Assembly: GCA_052298855.1 (NCBI GenBank)
Contig: DAVZXP010000001.1
Coordinates: 124,001 to 188,000 of the forward strand
Reading direction: 5' to 3'
Length of the DNA: 64,000 bases
From: Fimenecus sp052298855
GTDB taxonomy: Bacteria; Bacillota; Clostridia; Oscillospirales; Acutalibacteraceae
Shown here: positions 24,606 through 35,600 of the stretch, piece by piece
Position numbering within the stretch: position 1 is the first letter of the stretch
Layout of the letters: each line of letters opens with the position of its first letter
Program-made: the position numbers and the translations under genes
Notes under the pieces: model-generated
Databases searched by the model: none
Told to the model about the DNA's origin: nothing
What the model saw: the letters and a program-made list of their open reading frames with translations, nothing else

Positions 24606-24655
24606 TTCTCCACAATCAAAAATTGACTCTTTTACTGACGCTTGGAGGTAACAAT

Positions 24656-25891
24656 ATGAAAAAAGACAAAAAGGAAATCAAAAAGGTAGTACTTGCTTAT
24701 TCGGGCGGACTTGACACCTCAATCATCATTCCGTGGCTCAAGGAAAATTACAATAACTGTGAGGTTATTGCCGTTTCCGGAGACGTGGGACAGGGTACGG
24801 AGCTTGACGGACTTGAAGAAAAGGCTCTCAAGACAGGTGCGTCAAAGCTTTACGTTCTCGATTTAAAAAAGGATTATATTGAAAACTATATTTGGCCGTG
24901 CCTCAAGGCAGGAGCCGAATATGAGGAATATCTTCTCGGCACGTCTCACGCTCGTCCTTGCATAGCAAAGGGACTTGCAGACATAGCAAAAAAAGAGGGT
25001 GCGGACGCAATTTGTCACGGCTGCACGGGCAAGGGCAACGATCAGGTTCGTTTTGAGCTTTCGCTTAAAGCCTTAGCCCCCGATATGGAAATAATCGCAC
25101 CGTGGCGTGAATGGAATATTAAATCCCGTGACGAGGAAATCGATTATGCCGAGGCGCATAACATTCCGCTTAAAGTCAACCGTGAAACCAATTATTCAAA
25201 GGATAAAAACGTTTGGCACCTTTCTCACGAGGGACTTGACCTTGAAAATCCCGCTAATGAGCCCTTGTACAACAAGGACGGCTTTTTGGAGCTTGGCGTA
25301 TCCCCCGAAAAAGCACCGAACGAGCCTACATATATCACAATTCATTTTGAGCAGGGCGTTCCCACAGCGGTTGACGGCAAAGAGCTTGACGCCGTTTCAC
25401 TTGTTGAAAAGCTCAACGCACTCGGCGGCGCAAACGGTATAGGACTTCTTGACATTGTCGAAAACCGTCTTGTCGGTATGAAATCACGTGGCGTATATGA
25501 AACCCCCGGCGGAGCTATTCTCTATAAGGCTCACGAGCTTCTTGAGATGATAACTCTTGACCGTGATACAGCTCACTACAAAAAGCTTGTTGCACAAAAA
25601 TACGGCGAGCTTGTATATGACGGAAAATGGTTTACCCCCTTGCGTGAAGCTCTTTCGGCTTTTGTTGACAGCACTCAGCAGACAGTAACAGGCGACGTAA
25701 AGCTCAAGCTTTATAAGGGCAACATAATCAACGCAGGCGTAACCTCACCGTACACTCTCTATGACGAAAACGTTGCTTCGTTCGGCGATGACGGCGGCGC
25801 ATACGACCAGACGGACGCTACCGGCTTCATCAACCTCTTCGGACTTCCGATTAAGGTTAAGGCGTTGCTTGATAACGAAAGAAATAAATAA
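24656..25891 (+). CDS. argG: argininosuccinate synthase
   Basis: A 411-residue enzyme joining citrulline and aspartate with ATP. The N-type ATP pyrophosphatase loop VVLAYSGGLDTSIIIPWLKE opens the protein; further conserved blocks are ISGDVGQG-like VSGDVGQGTELDG, HARPCIAKGLADIAK, HGCTGKGNDQVRFE and GVYETPGGAILYKAHE. GGAGGTAACAAT precedes the ATG at 24656, which is chosen over an upstream alternative at 24623. It is the first gene of a seven-gene arginine operon. Confidence 0.97.
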   Translation: MKKDKKEIKKVVLAYSGGLDTSIIIPWLKENYNNCEVIAVSGDVGQGTELDGLEEKALKTGASKLYVLDLKKDYIENYIWPCLKAGAEYEEYLLGTSHARPCIAKGLADIAKKEGADAICHGCTGKGNDQVRFELSLKALAPDMEIIAPWREWNIKSRDEEIDYAEAHNIPLKVNRETNYSKDKNVWHLSHEGLDLENPANEPLYNKDGFLELGVSPEKAPNEPTYITIHFEQGVPTAVDGKELDAVSLVEKLNALGGANGIGLLDIVENRLVGMKSRGVYETPGGAILYKAHELLEMITLDRDTAHYKKLVAQKYGELVYDGKWFTPLREALSAFVDSTQQTVTGDVKLKLYKGNIINAGVTSPYTLYDENVASFGDDGGAYDQTDATGFINLFGLPIKVKALLDNERNK

Positions 25892-25931
25892 TCGCAAATT
25901 CAGTAAATAAAGGCGTAACAGGAGTAATAAA

Positions 25932-27305
25932 ATGCAGCTTTGGCAGGGTAGATTTCAAAAAACTTTAGATCCCAAAACAAACGACTTTAATTCATCAATC
26001 GCATTCGACAGCAGAATGTATAAAGAGGACATAGAAGGCAGCATAGCACATTCCTCTATGCTCTGTGCTCAAGGAATTATCTCGCCCGACGACCTCGCAA
26101 AAATCGTTGACGGATTAAATGCCATAAAGTCCGAAATTGAAAGCGGCGCTTTGGAAATCGACCCGAATTCAGAGGACATTCACACCTTTGTTGAGGGAGA
26201 GCTTACAAAACGTATCGGCTCGGCAGGAAAAAGACTTCACACCGCACGCAGCAGGAACGATCAGGTTGCGCTTGATATAAGGCTTTATCTTCGCAAGGAA
26301 TGTGACAGCGTATATGCGTTGATAACGGATTTGATAAAGGTTCTTTGCGAAAAAGCCGAAAAATATTCCGACGCCGTTATGCCGGGATATACGCATATGC
26401 AGCGTGCTCAGCCGATAACCTTCGGACATCATCTTTTGGCGTATGCGGAAATGTTGCTTCGTGACCGTGACCGTTTACAGGCTGCAAAAGCAAGAATGAA
26501 CTACTGTCCTCTCGGCTCTTGTGCGCTTGCGGGAACAACATATAACATTGACAGAAATATGACCTCGGAGGCACTCGGTTTTACTGCTCCTATGTTAAAT
26601 TCGCTCGACGGCGTATCGGACAGAGATTTTTGTATGGAGCTTGCGTCGGTGCTGTCGATACTTATGGTGCACCTCTCACGTTTTTCCGAAGAGATAATTC
26701 TCTGGTGCTCATGGGAATTCAAATTTGTAGAGCTTGACGACGCTTTTTCTACAGGCTCGTCAATAATGCCGCAAAAGAAAAATCCCGATATTACCGAGCT
26801 TATCCGTGGTAAAGCAGGTCGTGTTTTCGGAGATTTGACAACACTTCTTACAATGATGAAGGGGTTGCCGCTTGCATATAACAAAGATATGCAGGAGGAT
26901 AAGGAGGCAATCTTTGATGCTTTTGACACCGTAAAAATCTGCCTTACAACCTTTATCCCCATGCTCGACACCATGACGGCTCTGCCCGAAAATATGCGTA
27001 AGGCTGCGGCAGGCGGATTTATTAACGCCACCGATTGTGCCGATTATCTTGTCGGCAAGGGCTTACCGTTCCGTGACGCATATAAGGCAACGGGCGAAAT
27101 CGTGGCTCTGTGCATCAAAAAGGGCTTAACTCTCGAAACGCTCCCGTTAGAGGAATATCAGGAAATTTGCAACCTGTTCGATAACGGCGTTTACGAGGCG
27201 ATAAACCTCGACAAATGCGTAAACGGCAGAACCTCTCTCGGCGGACCTGCACCGCAGAACGTGCTTAAAGAGGCAAAAAGAATCAAACAGCTGTTAAAGG
27301 AATAA
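25932..27305 (+). CDS. argH: argininosuccinate lyase
   Basis: A 457-residue member of the fumarase/aspartase superfamily that splits argininosuccinate to arginine and fumarate. It opens LWQGRFQKTLDPKTNDFNSS, and has HTARSRNDQVALDIRLYLR, the active-site His region GYTHMQRAQPITFGHHLL, and the signature GSSIMPQKKNPDITELIRGK. AGGAGTAATAAA precedes the ATG. Full length and intact. Confidence 0.97.
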   Translation: MQLWQGRFQKTLDPKTNDFNSSIAFDSRMYKEDIEGSIAHSSMLCAQGIISPDDLAKIVDGLNAIKSEIESGALEIDPNSEDIHTFVEGELTKRIGSAGKRLHTARSRNDQVALDIRLYLRKECDSVYALITDLIKVLCEKAEKYSDAVMPGYTHMQRAQPITFGHHLLAYAEMLLRDRDRLQAAKARMNYCPLGSCALAGTTYNIDRNMTSEALGFTAPMLNSLDGVSDRDFCMELASVLSILMVHLSRFSEEIILWCSWEFKFVELDDAFSTGSSIMPQKKNPDITELIRGKAGRVFGDLTTLLTMMKGLPLAYNKDMQEDKEAIFDAFDTVKICLTTFIPMLDTMTALPENMRKAAAGGFINATDCADYLVGKGLPFRDAYKATGEIVALCIKKGLTLETLPLEEYQEICNLFDNGVYEAINLDKCVNGRTSLGGPAPQNVLKEAKRIKQLLKE

Positions 27306-27309
27306 AAAT

Positions 27310-28242
27310 ATGACAAAAGTATTTATTGACGGAAGCCAAGGCACTACGGGCTTAAAAATATTTGACCGACTTAAAAAAAGAGACGACATTGAGCTTATAA
27401 CCGTCCCCGACGAGTTTCGAAAGGACGCAGTCGCAAGAAAGCAGGCAATCTGCGATGCGGATATTGCGTTCCTTTGTCTCCCCGACGCTGCGGCGATTGA
27501 AGCGGCTAATCTTGCTTCTGACAGCGACACGGTTATAATCGACACCTCGACCGCACACAGAACAAGCGACGGTTGGACCTACGGGTTCCCCGAAATATTC
27601 GAAAACGGCTTTGAAAAAATATCCTCATCAAAGCGTATCGCCTCCCCCGGCTGCTACGCAAGCGGATTTATCGCACTTGTAAAGCCGCTGATTGACAGCA
27701 ATATTGTCTCTCCCGATTGCAATTTTTATTGTCACGCAATGTCAGGCTACAGCGGGGCAGGAAAAAAAGGCATAGCGCTTTATGAAAATGACGAAATTCC
27801 CTTAGAGCTTTGTTCTCCGAGGGAATATGCTTTAACTCAGGAGCATAAGCACCTAAAGGAAATGAAAAAAATTTCGGGTCTTTCCGTTACACCGATATTT
27901 TGTCCGTACATCTGCGATTATTACAGCGGTATGCTTGTTACCGTGCCGATATTCAAATCGCAGCTCAACAGCGGAAAAACCGTTGACGATATAAAATCGG
28001 TTTACCGTGCAAAATACAATTCGCCGATAGTAAAATACAAGGACTCGGTGGACAACGGCGGCTTTATAGCTTCAAATTCAAAAGCGGAGCTTGACAGTAT
28101 GGATATTGCCGTAGCGGGCAATGACGACAGAATACTTTTGACAGCCGTCTATGACAATCTCGGAAAGGGCGCTTCGGGTGCAGCTCTCGAATGTATGAAT
28201 ATAGTTATGGGTTTACCGCCCGAATATAAATTAGATTTATAA
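27310..28242 (+). CDS. argC: N-acetyl-gamma-glutamyl-phosphate reductase (short type)
   Basis: A 310-residue reductase of the type 2 (short) ArgC class. It starts KVFIDGSQGTTGLKIFDRLK with the NAD(P)-binding loop, and the catalytic Cys is in RIASPGCYASGFIALVKPL. It reduces N-acetylglutamyl phosphate to the semialdehyde. It begins 4 bases after argH, so the two are translationally linked. Confidence 0.95.
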   Translation: MTKVFIDGSQGTTGLKIFDRLKKRDDIELITVPDEFRKDAVARKQAICDADIAFLCLPDAAAIEAANLASDSDTVIIDTSTAHRTSDGWTYGFPEIFENGFEKISSSKRIASPGCYASGFIALVKPLIDSNIVSPDCNFYCHAMSGYSGAGKKGIALYENDEIPLELCSPREYALTQEHKHLKEMKKISGLSVTPIFCPYICDYYSGMLVTVPIFKSQLNSGKTVDDIKSVYRAKYNSPIVKYKDSVDNGGFIASNSKAELDSMDIAVAGNDDRILLTAVYDNLGKGASGAALECMNIVMGLPPEYKLDL

Positions 28243-28257
28243 TAAAAGGAAAAATAT

Positions 28258-29478
28258 ATGGATATTAAATTCACAGACGGCGGCGTTACTGCGCCGAAAG
28301 GCTTTACGGCAAACGGAATACATTGCGGTATTCGCAAAAGCAAGGATAAAAAGGACCTCGCACTTATTTTCTGCGAAAAGGAATGTGATACTGCGGCGGT
28401 TTACACTCAAAATCTTGTTTGCGGAGCACCGATAACCGTCACAAAGAACAATATAAGCGACGGCAAGGCAAGAGGCATTGTCTGTAACAGCGGAATTGCA
28501 AACACCTGCAACGCAGACGGAATTGAAAAAGCGGAGGGAATGTGCGAAATTACCGCCAATGCCCTCGGAATTTCAAAAAGCGACATAATAGTCGCATCTA
28601 CCGGAGTTATCGGACAGCCCCTTGATTTAGAGCCTGTAAAAAACGGTATCGGCAAGCTCGTTTCGGGACTTAATAAAAACGGCTCGGACTCGGCGGCAAA
28701 CGCTATAATGACCACCGACACAGTAAAAAAAGAGTTTGCCTGCGAATTCACACTCGGAGGTAAACCCTGTCATATAGGCGCAATTTCAAAGGGAAGCGGT
28801 ATGATTCATCCGAATATGGCGACAATGCTTGCTTTCATAACCACGGATGCGAATATTTCCTCGGAAATGCTCAAAACCTCACTCCTTGAGGTCGTTGCGG
28901 ACAGCTTTAATATGCTTTCGGTGGACGGCGACACCTCCACAAATGACACGGTGGCGATTTTGGCGTCAGGTCTTTGCGAAAATGAAAGAATAACGGAGAA
29001 AAACGACGATTACCGCACGTTTACTTTGGCACTTTCGTCAATTTGCGAAAAGCTTGTAAAGCTGATGGCAAAGGACGGCGAGGGCGCAACAAAGCTTGTT
29101 GAATGTGTTGTGTCCGGTGCTTCCGATGTTAAAACCGCAAAAGCGTGTGCGAAAGCGGTTATTTGCTCATCACTTGTAAAGGCTGCAATGTTCGGCTCGG
29201 ACGCAAACTGGGGCAGAATTCTCTGCGCTCTCGGTTACAGCGGCGTAGATATAGATGTTCACAGGGTTGACGTTAAATTCAGCTCCGACGGCGGCGAAAT
29301 CGAGGTTTGCAAGGACGGCTCGGGAATAGATTTTCCCGAAGAGCTTGCGAAAAAGGTCTTGTCCTGCGACGAGGTATATATTCTTGTTGATTTGAAATCG
29401 GGAGCTTCCTGCGCAACTGCTTACGGCTGTGATTTAACATACGATTACGTTAAAATCAACGGCGATTACCGCACCTAA
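28258..29478 (+). CDS. argJ: bifunctional ornithine acetyltransferase/N-acetylglutamate synthase
   Basis: A 406-residue ArgJ. The autoproteolysis site lies in GSGMIHPNMATMLAFITTDA, where Thr becomes the N-terminal nucleophile of the beta chain. Other conserved parts are GGVTAPKGFTANGIHCGIRK, VCNSGIANTCNADG, ASTGVIGQPL and VDGDTSTNDTV. It recycles the acetyl group from N-acetylornithine to glutamate, so no separate argE is needed in this cyclic pathway. AAAGGAAA precedes the ATG. Confidence 0.96.
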   Translation: MDIKFTDGGVTAPKGFTANGIHCGIRKSKDKKDLALIFCEKECDTAAVYTQNLVCGAPITVTKNNISDGKARGIVCNSGIANTCNADGIEKAEGMCEITANALGISKSDIIVASTGVIGQPLDLEPVKNGIGKLVSGLNKNGSDSAANAIMTTDTVKKEFACEFTLGGKPCHIGAISKGSGMIHPNMATMLAFITTDANISSEMLKTSLLEVVADSFNMLSVDGDTSTNDTVAILASGLCENERITEKNDDYRTFTLALSSICEKLVKLMAKDGEGATKLVECVVSGASDVKTAKACAKAVICSSLVKAAMFGSDANWGRILCALGYSGVDIDVHRVDVKFSSDGGEIEVCKDGSGIDFPEELAKKVLSCDEVYILVDLKSGASCATAYGCDLTYDYVKINGDYRT

Positions 29479-29514
29479 TGCTTACTGAAAAGTTTAGTGC
29501 TTTAGGAGAAAAAT

Positions 29515-30381
29515 ATGGAAATATCAAATATATCAAATTCCGAACGCTCTGAAATTCTTGTTCAGGCGTTACCCTACATTCAAAAATATCAAAACAAAAC
29601 AGTCGTAATAAAATACGGCGGAAATGCTATGATAAATGAGGAACTCCGTGACGCCGTAATGACCGATATAGTTCTTCTTCGCTCTGTCGGCGTAAACGTT
29701 GTGCTCGTTCACGGCGGCGGACCTGAAATATCGGAAATGCTCAGCCGTATCGGCAAGCAAAGCCGCTTCGTTGACGGCTTGCGTTACACCGACAAGGAGA
29801 CGATAGACGTTGTTCAAATGGTGCTGGCAGGCAAGGTAAACAAGCATTTGGTTCAGCTCATCTCAAAGCACGGCGGAAAAGCGATAGGCCTTTGCGGACT
29901 TGACGGCGATATGATTAAGGCTCGCAAATACACAAAAGCAGATATCGGCTTTGTCGGCGAGATAACCGAAATCAACACGGATGTTATAAACCACACTCTT
30001 GAAAACAAGTACATTCCCGTCATTTCCTCTGTTGCAACAGGTGAAAACGGCGAGGTTTACAATATAAACGCAGATACCGCCGCAGCATCCTTGGCGGCTG
30101 CGCTCCATGCGGAAAAGCTGCTGCTCATGACCGACATAAGCGGTCTGTTGATGGATAAGGAGGACGAATCGACCTTAATTCACGACGTTCAGGTTTCCGA
30201 AATCCCCTCCCTCAAATCTCAAGGTGTTATTTCAGGCGGTATGATTCCGAAAATTGATTGCTGCGTCGAGGCAGTCCGCAGAGGCGTTCTTCAAACGAAC
30301 ATAATCGACGGACGTATTCCCCATTCAATTCTTATGGAGCTGTTTACGGACGAGGGCTTCGGTACAATGTTTCACGGATAA
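29515..30381 (+). CDS. argB: acetylglutamate kinase
   Basis: A 288-residue amino acid kinase. VVIKYGGNAMINEELRDAVM and VVLVHGGGPEISEMLSRIGK carry the nucleotide and substrate loops; GLCGLDGDMIKARK, NINADTAAASLAAALHAEKL and GGMIPKIDCCVEAVRRGV follow. It phosphorylates N-acetylglutamate, normally the arginine-inhibited step. GGAGAAAAAT precedes the ATG. Confidence 0.97.
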   Translation: MEISNISNSERSEILVQALPYIQKYQNKTVVIKYGGNAMINEELRDAVMTDIVLLRSVGVNVVLVHGGGPEISEMLSRIGKQSRFVDGLRYTDKETIDVVQMVLAGKVNKHLVQLISKHGGKAIGLCGLDGDMIKARKYTKADIGFVGEITEINTDVINHTLENKYIPVISSVATGENGEVYNINADTAAASLAAALHAEKLLLMTDISGLLMDKEDESTLIHDVQVSEIPSLKSQGVISGGMIPKIDCCVEAVRRGVLQTNIIDGRIPHSILMELFTDEGFGTMFHG

Positions 30382-30407
30382 AATATTCTGTTTTAAGGAC
30401 TGATAAA

Positions 30408-31580
30408 ATGGATTTTAATGAAATTAAAAGTATTTCGGATAAATACTTGATGCCTACATACAATCACTTTCCCATTGCGTTGGCAAGCGGTAAAAACGCA
30501 ACCCTGACCGCTTCGGACGGCAGAGAAATCATTGATTTTACTTCGGGAATAGGCGTAAATATTTTCGGGGTAAACGATGACGGCTGGAAAAATGCCGTCA
30601 CACAGCAGATAGGAAAAATTCAGCATACGTCAAATCTCTATTATAACGAGACCGTTGCCGTTGCGGCAAAATTGCTCTGCGAAAAAAGCGGATTTGACAA
30701 GGTGCTTTTTTGCAATTCGGGCGCAGAAGCAAACGAGTGTGCCATAAAGCTCGCCCGAAAATACAGCTATGACCGATACGGAGAAAACCGCAGCACGATA
30801 ATCTCGCTTGTAAATTCCTTTCACGGCAGAACTATGGCGACCATAACCGCTACGGGACAGGAGCACTATCACAGGTTCTTTATGCCGTTTGTGGACGGTT
30901 TCAAATATGCCGAGGTCGGTAATAAAGAGGCTTTTTCCGAGCTTTTGGACGGAACGGTTTGCGCCGTGATTTTAGAGGTGATTCAAGGCGAGGGCGGAGT
31001 TTTGATAACTCCGAGCGATTACATTAAATATATAAGACGGCTTTGCGACGAAAATGATATAATATTGATATTCGACGAGGTGCAAACAGGCGTCGGCAGA
31101 ACGGGCAAGCTCTACGCTTGGGAAAATATCGGCATAAAGCCCGACGTGCTTACCTCGGCAAAGGGGCTCGGCGGCGGACTGCCTGTCGGAGCGTGTCTTG
31201 CAACGGAGAAATTCGGAAGCACTCTGACCGCAGGCACACACGGCACGACCTTCGGCGGAAATCCCGTTGTTTTGGCAGGAGCGATTGAGATTCTCAACCG
31301 CATTGACGACGAATTTTTGAAATCCGTCCGTGAAAAGGGCGAATACATAAAAGATAAGGTTATCGCCTTTAACGATGTTTCCGAGGTGCGTGGAATGGGA
31401 CTTATGATAGGCATTGACCTGAAAACGAAAAAGGCAGCCGACGTCGCAGCACGCTGTGCCGAAAACGGACTACTTATCTTAACGGCTAAGCAGTCGCTGC
31501 GTATGCTTCCTCCGCTTACCGTAACAGAAAACGAAATTGACAAGGGTCTTGAAATTCTTAAAAACGTCCTTGCCGAATAA
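30408..31580 (+). CDS. argD: acetylornithine aminotransferase
   Basis: A 390-residue class III PLP aminotransferase. GSLYY-like TSNLYYNETVAVAAKLLCEK, NSGAEANECAIKLARKYSYD, FHGRTMATITATG, ILIFDEVQTGVGRTGKLYAW and the PLP-Lys context VLTSAKGLGGGLPVGACLAT are present. The ATG at 30408 is chosen because the longer frame from 30258 overlaps argB for 120 bases and has no homology there; AAGGACTG precedes it. Confidence 0.96.
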   Translation: MDFNEIKSISDKYLMPTYNHFPIALASGKNATLTASDGREIIDFTSGIGVNIFGVNDDGWKNAVTQQIGKIQHTSNLYYNETVAVAAKLLCEKSGFDKVLFCNSGAEANECAIKLARKYSYDRYGENRSTIISLVNSFHGRTMATITATGQEHYHRFFMPFVDGFKYAEVGNKEAFSELLDGTVCAVILEVIQGEGGVLITPSDYIKYIRRLCDENDIILIFDEVQTGVGRTGKLYAWENIGIKPDVLTSAKGLGGGLPVGACLATEKFGSTLTAGTHGTTFGGNPVVLAGAIEILNRIDDEFLKSVREKGEYIKDKVIAFNDVSEVRGMGLMIGIDLKTKKAADVAARCAENGLLILTAKQSLRMLPPLTVTENEIDKGLEILKNVLAE

Positions 31581-31653
31581 ATATATTGCTTCTGCTCGGC
31601 TACAGGCAGAAAAGCACATCAAATTTGTAGCAGGAAAGGTAAAGTAAACTGCA

Positions 31654-32562
31654 ATGAAACATTTATTAAGTCTTTTATCCGTCACTCCCGACGAAATATC
31701 GGAGCTTCTCAATCTTGCCGACCAGCTTAAATATGAAAACAAGCACGGCATATCCCACAAAAGGCTTGAGGGTCAGACTCTCGGTATGATATTCCAGAAA
31801 TCCTCAACGAGAACAAGGGTTTCCTTTGAAACAGGTATGTATCAGCTCGGCGGTCAGGCACTTTTCCTTTCAAACCGTGACCTGCAAATCGGACGTGGCG
31901 AGCCGATACAGGACACCGCAAGAGTTTTGTCACGCTATATCGACGGTATTATGATAAGAACCTTTGAGCAATCCGAGGTCGAGGCTCTTGCAGAGTACGG
32001 CTCAATCCCGATAATCAACGGACTTACCGATTTTTGCCATCCGTGTCAGGTGCTTGCGGATTTAATGACCGTGCGTGAACACAAGGGTCATCTTGACGGA
32101 CTTAAAATGTGCTATATCGGAGACGGCAACAATATGGCAAATTCGCTTATCGTCGGCGGACTCAAAACGGGTATGACGGTATCGGTTGCTTGCCCCGACG
32201 GCTACAAGCCCGACAGCCGTGTGCTCGACTTTGCCGAAAAGCACGCAGAATTTTCACTGTTCACGGAGCCTATGGACGCTGCCGAGGGTGCAGACGTTAT
32301 TTTCACGGACGTTTGGGCTTCTATGGGACAAGAGGGCGAATCGGAACAGCGTAAAGCCGTGTTCGGCGGAAAATATCAAGTCAATGAGAAATTGCTCTCG
32401 GCTGCAAACAGCGGTTGTATGGTTCAGCATTGCTTGCCTGCTCACCGTGGCGAGGAAATAACCGCCGAGGTGTTTGAAGCGCACGCAAACGAGATATTCG
32501 ACGAGGCGGAAAACCGTCTCCACGCTCAAAAGGCGGTAATGGTCGCTCTTATGGAAAAATAA
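31654..32562 (+). CDS. argF: ornithine carbamoyltransferase
   Basis: A 302-residue carbamoyltransferase. FQKSSTRTRVSFETGMYQLG holds the carbamoyl phosphate loop (STRTR); GLTDFCHPCQVLADLMTVRE and HCLPAHRGEEITAEVFE are the ornithine and catalytic Cys motifs. It is the last gene of the operon, followed by a strong terminator. Gene order G-H-C-J-B-D-F supplies every step from glutamate to arginine except carbamoyl phosphate. Confidence 0.97.
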   Translation: MKHLLSLLSVTPDEISELLNLADQLKYENKHGISHKRLEGQTLGMIFQKSSTRTRVSFETGMYQLGGQALFLSNRDLQIGRGEPIQDTARVLSRYIDGIMIRTFEQSEVEALAEYGSIPIINGLTDFCHPCQVLADLMTVREHKGHLDGLKMCYIGDGNNMANSLIVGGLKTGMTVSVACPDGYKPDSRVLDFAEKHAEFSLFTEPMDAAEGADVIFTDVWASMGQEGESEQRKAVFGGKYQVNEKLLSAANSGCMVQHCLPAHRGEEITAEVFEAHANEIFDEAENRLHAQKAVMVALMEK

Positions 32563-32586
32563 AAGCTGCGAATAAATATATAACGA

Positions 32587-32616
32587 AAAAAGCGTCGTAT
32601 TTCTACGACGCTTTTT
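32587..32616. terminator. bidirectional terminator after argF
   Basis: A 13-bp perfect stem AAAAAGCGTCGTA / TACGACGCTTTTT with a TTTC loop. The A and T ends make it usable from both strands, closing the arginine operon and the convergent surface-protein gene. Confidence 0.95.
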
Positions 32617-32650
32617 CTTGCTCAAAGCGAGAGGAAGTCAAAATTTTTAA

Positions 32651-35600
32651 TTATTCAGCCCGCTTTTTCTTTCTGCCCACAAGCGTTATGCCGACAGCCG
32701 CACCGCCGCTGACAAACAGCAGGGAAATCCATAAAGCGAGGTCGCTTGCATTGCCTGTTCGGGGGGATTTATCGCTCGGGTTGACAGCCGCAGGGGCTTT
32801 CTCGAGTGCGGCGATTGCATTTTCAATTGCCGTTGCCATAGCATCAACTTCCGCCTGCTCGGTAATATTCTTTTCACGGTCAACAGCATTGACTGCCGCA
32901 TCAACAGCCGAAAAATCCTTGTATTCGTCCTTGTTTAAGACTTTAGCTCTTGCGATTGCTTCATCTACCCTGCCGTAGTCCGCAGCCTTGTATTCAAGTG
33001 CGGCGATAGCGTTTTCAATAGCCGCTGCCATAGCGTCAACTTCCGCCTGCTCGGTAATATTCTTTCCTCGGTCAACAGCATTGACTGCCGCATCAACCGC
33101 CGAGAAATCCTTATAGAGACTTCTGTCCAAAGTTTTTGCCTTATCGAGTGCCGCATCAACCTTGTTGTAATCTGCCGAACGTACAGCAAATTTTACGGGT
33201 GTATTGCCGTCCGTTTGAATATAGGTATCGCTATCGGTCTCATTAGTATAGCCGCTTCCTGCGATACCTCCCGAAAGCTCGAGAGCTTTTGCCTTGAGTG
33301 CCGTATTTCCTGTGCATACGGTATCCAATATGACCGTACCGCCGCTGATTGAGGCAGTATTGTCAAACAAATTTATTAAAGGCTGTGCGTAACCCAAATC
33401 GTTATCCTTCGGGAACACGATCGGCGTATATTCGCCCCAGTCCCATGCTGCGTCAAGCGTGCCTCCGCTGACGTTCAGACTTTTGCAGGAAATGGCAGAG
33501 AAGGGATAGAATGTATCTGTAGCTTTATCCTTATAAACAGGCTCACGCACCGTCAGACTGCCGCCGCTGAGCTCCACTGCATTTGCATTGATTCGTTCGC
33601 TTGCAAGCGTTCCGTTCGATAAAGAGAGCTTATTCGTACCGTAAATTCGACCGACCGCAGCCTTGCCACCGATAACCGAAAACAAACCAACCATATCGCC
33701 GGGGTTCATTTGGTGCATATATATATTACCTGCACAATCGAATTCGCCGCCTGATATTTCGATACATCCGCATTTCTCGTCCCGTCCCTCCTGCGTGACT
33801 GTAACGGCGTTGCCATTCTCTGCGGCAGTGTAAGCACGAAGCTTTCCGCCCGAAAGCTTCAGGTTGCCGCTTAATATATGAATTGCGAAGCCTGATGAAG
33901 CAAGCACAGAGGCGTTGTCCTTCACGGCAAGCTCGCCGTTTATCATATTCACACCGAAAGAAAGTCTGCCGCTTGCCATGCTCGGAACGTTTTCGGCAAT
34001 AAGCTTACCGCTGCCTGAAACGGTTATATTGCCGTAACCGACGTCTGTGCCTACGGAAACCGTGCTCTTGGCATCATTCGGATTCTTGATGTTGAGCGAC
34101 TCTCCGCCGACAGCGGTAAGCGTTCCGCCCGTGATTGACAAATTACCGCCCTTGTTAATCCGAACTCCGTAGGAAAATCCGCCTTCGGTGCTTGTGGCTT
34201 TGCCGCCCTGCACCGTCATAGAGCCGCTTTTAACCGCAAGGTCGCCTTTCGTATAAACGCCAATGGTATAAGTCCATGCGTTATCGCTGTTGATATGATT
34301 GCCTGACCTTACATAAAGCTTGCCCGTGCCGTTTGCTTCGCCTTGCACCGTCAGCGCACCCTCGACATAAATACCGTAAATATAAATACTATTTGTATAT
34401 CCACCGTCCTGCGATACCGTCGCACCGCCGCCGATAATTCGGTTTTCCGTGTCGTCCGCCGTGATAACCGTCGTGCCATCGGGCAGCTTTACCGCAATCG
34501 TCGCCGTAGTGGCAAAAGAAATGCCCTTCAGCGTGAGTGTCTTGGTGGTGCTGTCCCAGGTTGAGACCTCCGAGCTTGTTTTGGCAGCGTTCAGCAGAGC
34601 TATTGCCTGCGCACCGCCGTCCGCAGCGGTAAAGTCCGCCGTTTTATCGAAAAGCCTTTCCCACTTGCCCGTCAGCGTAATGTCCCCTGTAACGGGAGCC
34701 GTAAAGTCATGCTCAGAATCGCCGTCAAACCAGCCGATAAAAGCATATCCGTCCTTTGTAGGCTCGTCGGGCTTTATTGGTGCAGTGCCGCTTCGCAAGA
34801 TTTGCTTGGCATAATCCGCACCGTTGACCTGATAGGTTACGGTTATTCCGGAAACAGTGCCGTCGTTCATATTAACGATACCGCCGTAGAACGTGCCACC
34901 CGAGATTGTGCCGTAGTTATTCATTACCCCGTCATAGAACGTACCGCCGCTGATTGTACCCCAGCTTGCAACGCTGCCGTAGAACGTGCCGCCGCTTACC
35001 GTGCTGCTGTAAATATGCATAGCGTCCGAGCCCGTTCCGCCTGCCGTGCAGTCGCTGACCCTAACATCGCCGCTGATGTTGAGCGTTCCTCCGGCAAAGA
35101 TTCCGCCGCCGTAAGCAACGCTCTGTCCACTCAACGCTGCCGCCGTACAGTCGCTGATTCTGCCGCCGTTCATATTGAACTGTCCGACGACATTAACGAA
35201 CACACCGCCGCCGTAAGCACTTGAATCTTCATTATTGTTATCGTAGCCTACAGCAGTACAGCCGATAATATTGCCGCCCGTCATAGTAAAGCTGCCGTAG
35301 TTGCACACGCCGCCGCCATAAGCAACAGGACCCGTAGCAATACAGCCGACGATATTACCGCCGGTCATGGTCAGTTGACCCTTGTGTTCAATACACACAC
35401 CGCCGCCGAGAGTATAATCGCCCATTACCGTTCCCGTGCCGCCGTAGATAACGCCGCCGTGTACTGTTTTTGTGCCGCTTGTGCCCCACTTCCACAGTCC
35501 GTTAGCGTCGGGAGTGAATTTGTATGTAGATGTGGGGTCGCTGTCTTTTATCGTCAGATGACCGCCGCTTTTTATCCTGATAACGCTGCCGTTTCCGGAC

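Noticed and set aside
30258..30407. N-terminal extension of argD
   Set aside because: It overlaps argB in another frame and does not resemble aminotransferase sequence; the ATG at 30408 gives the usual length.
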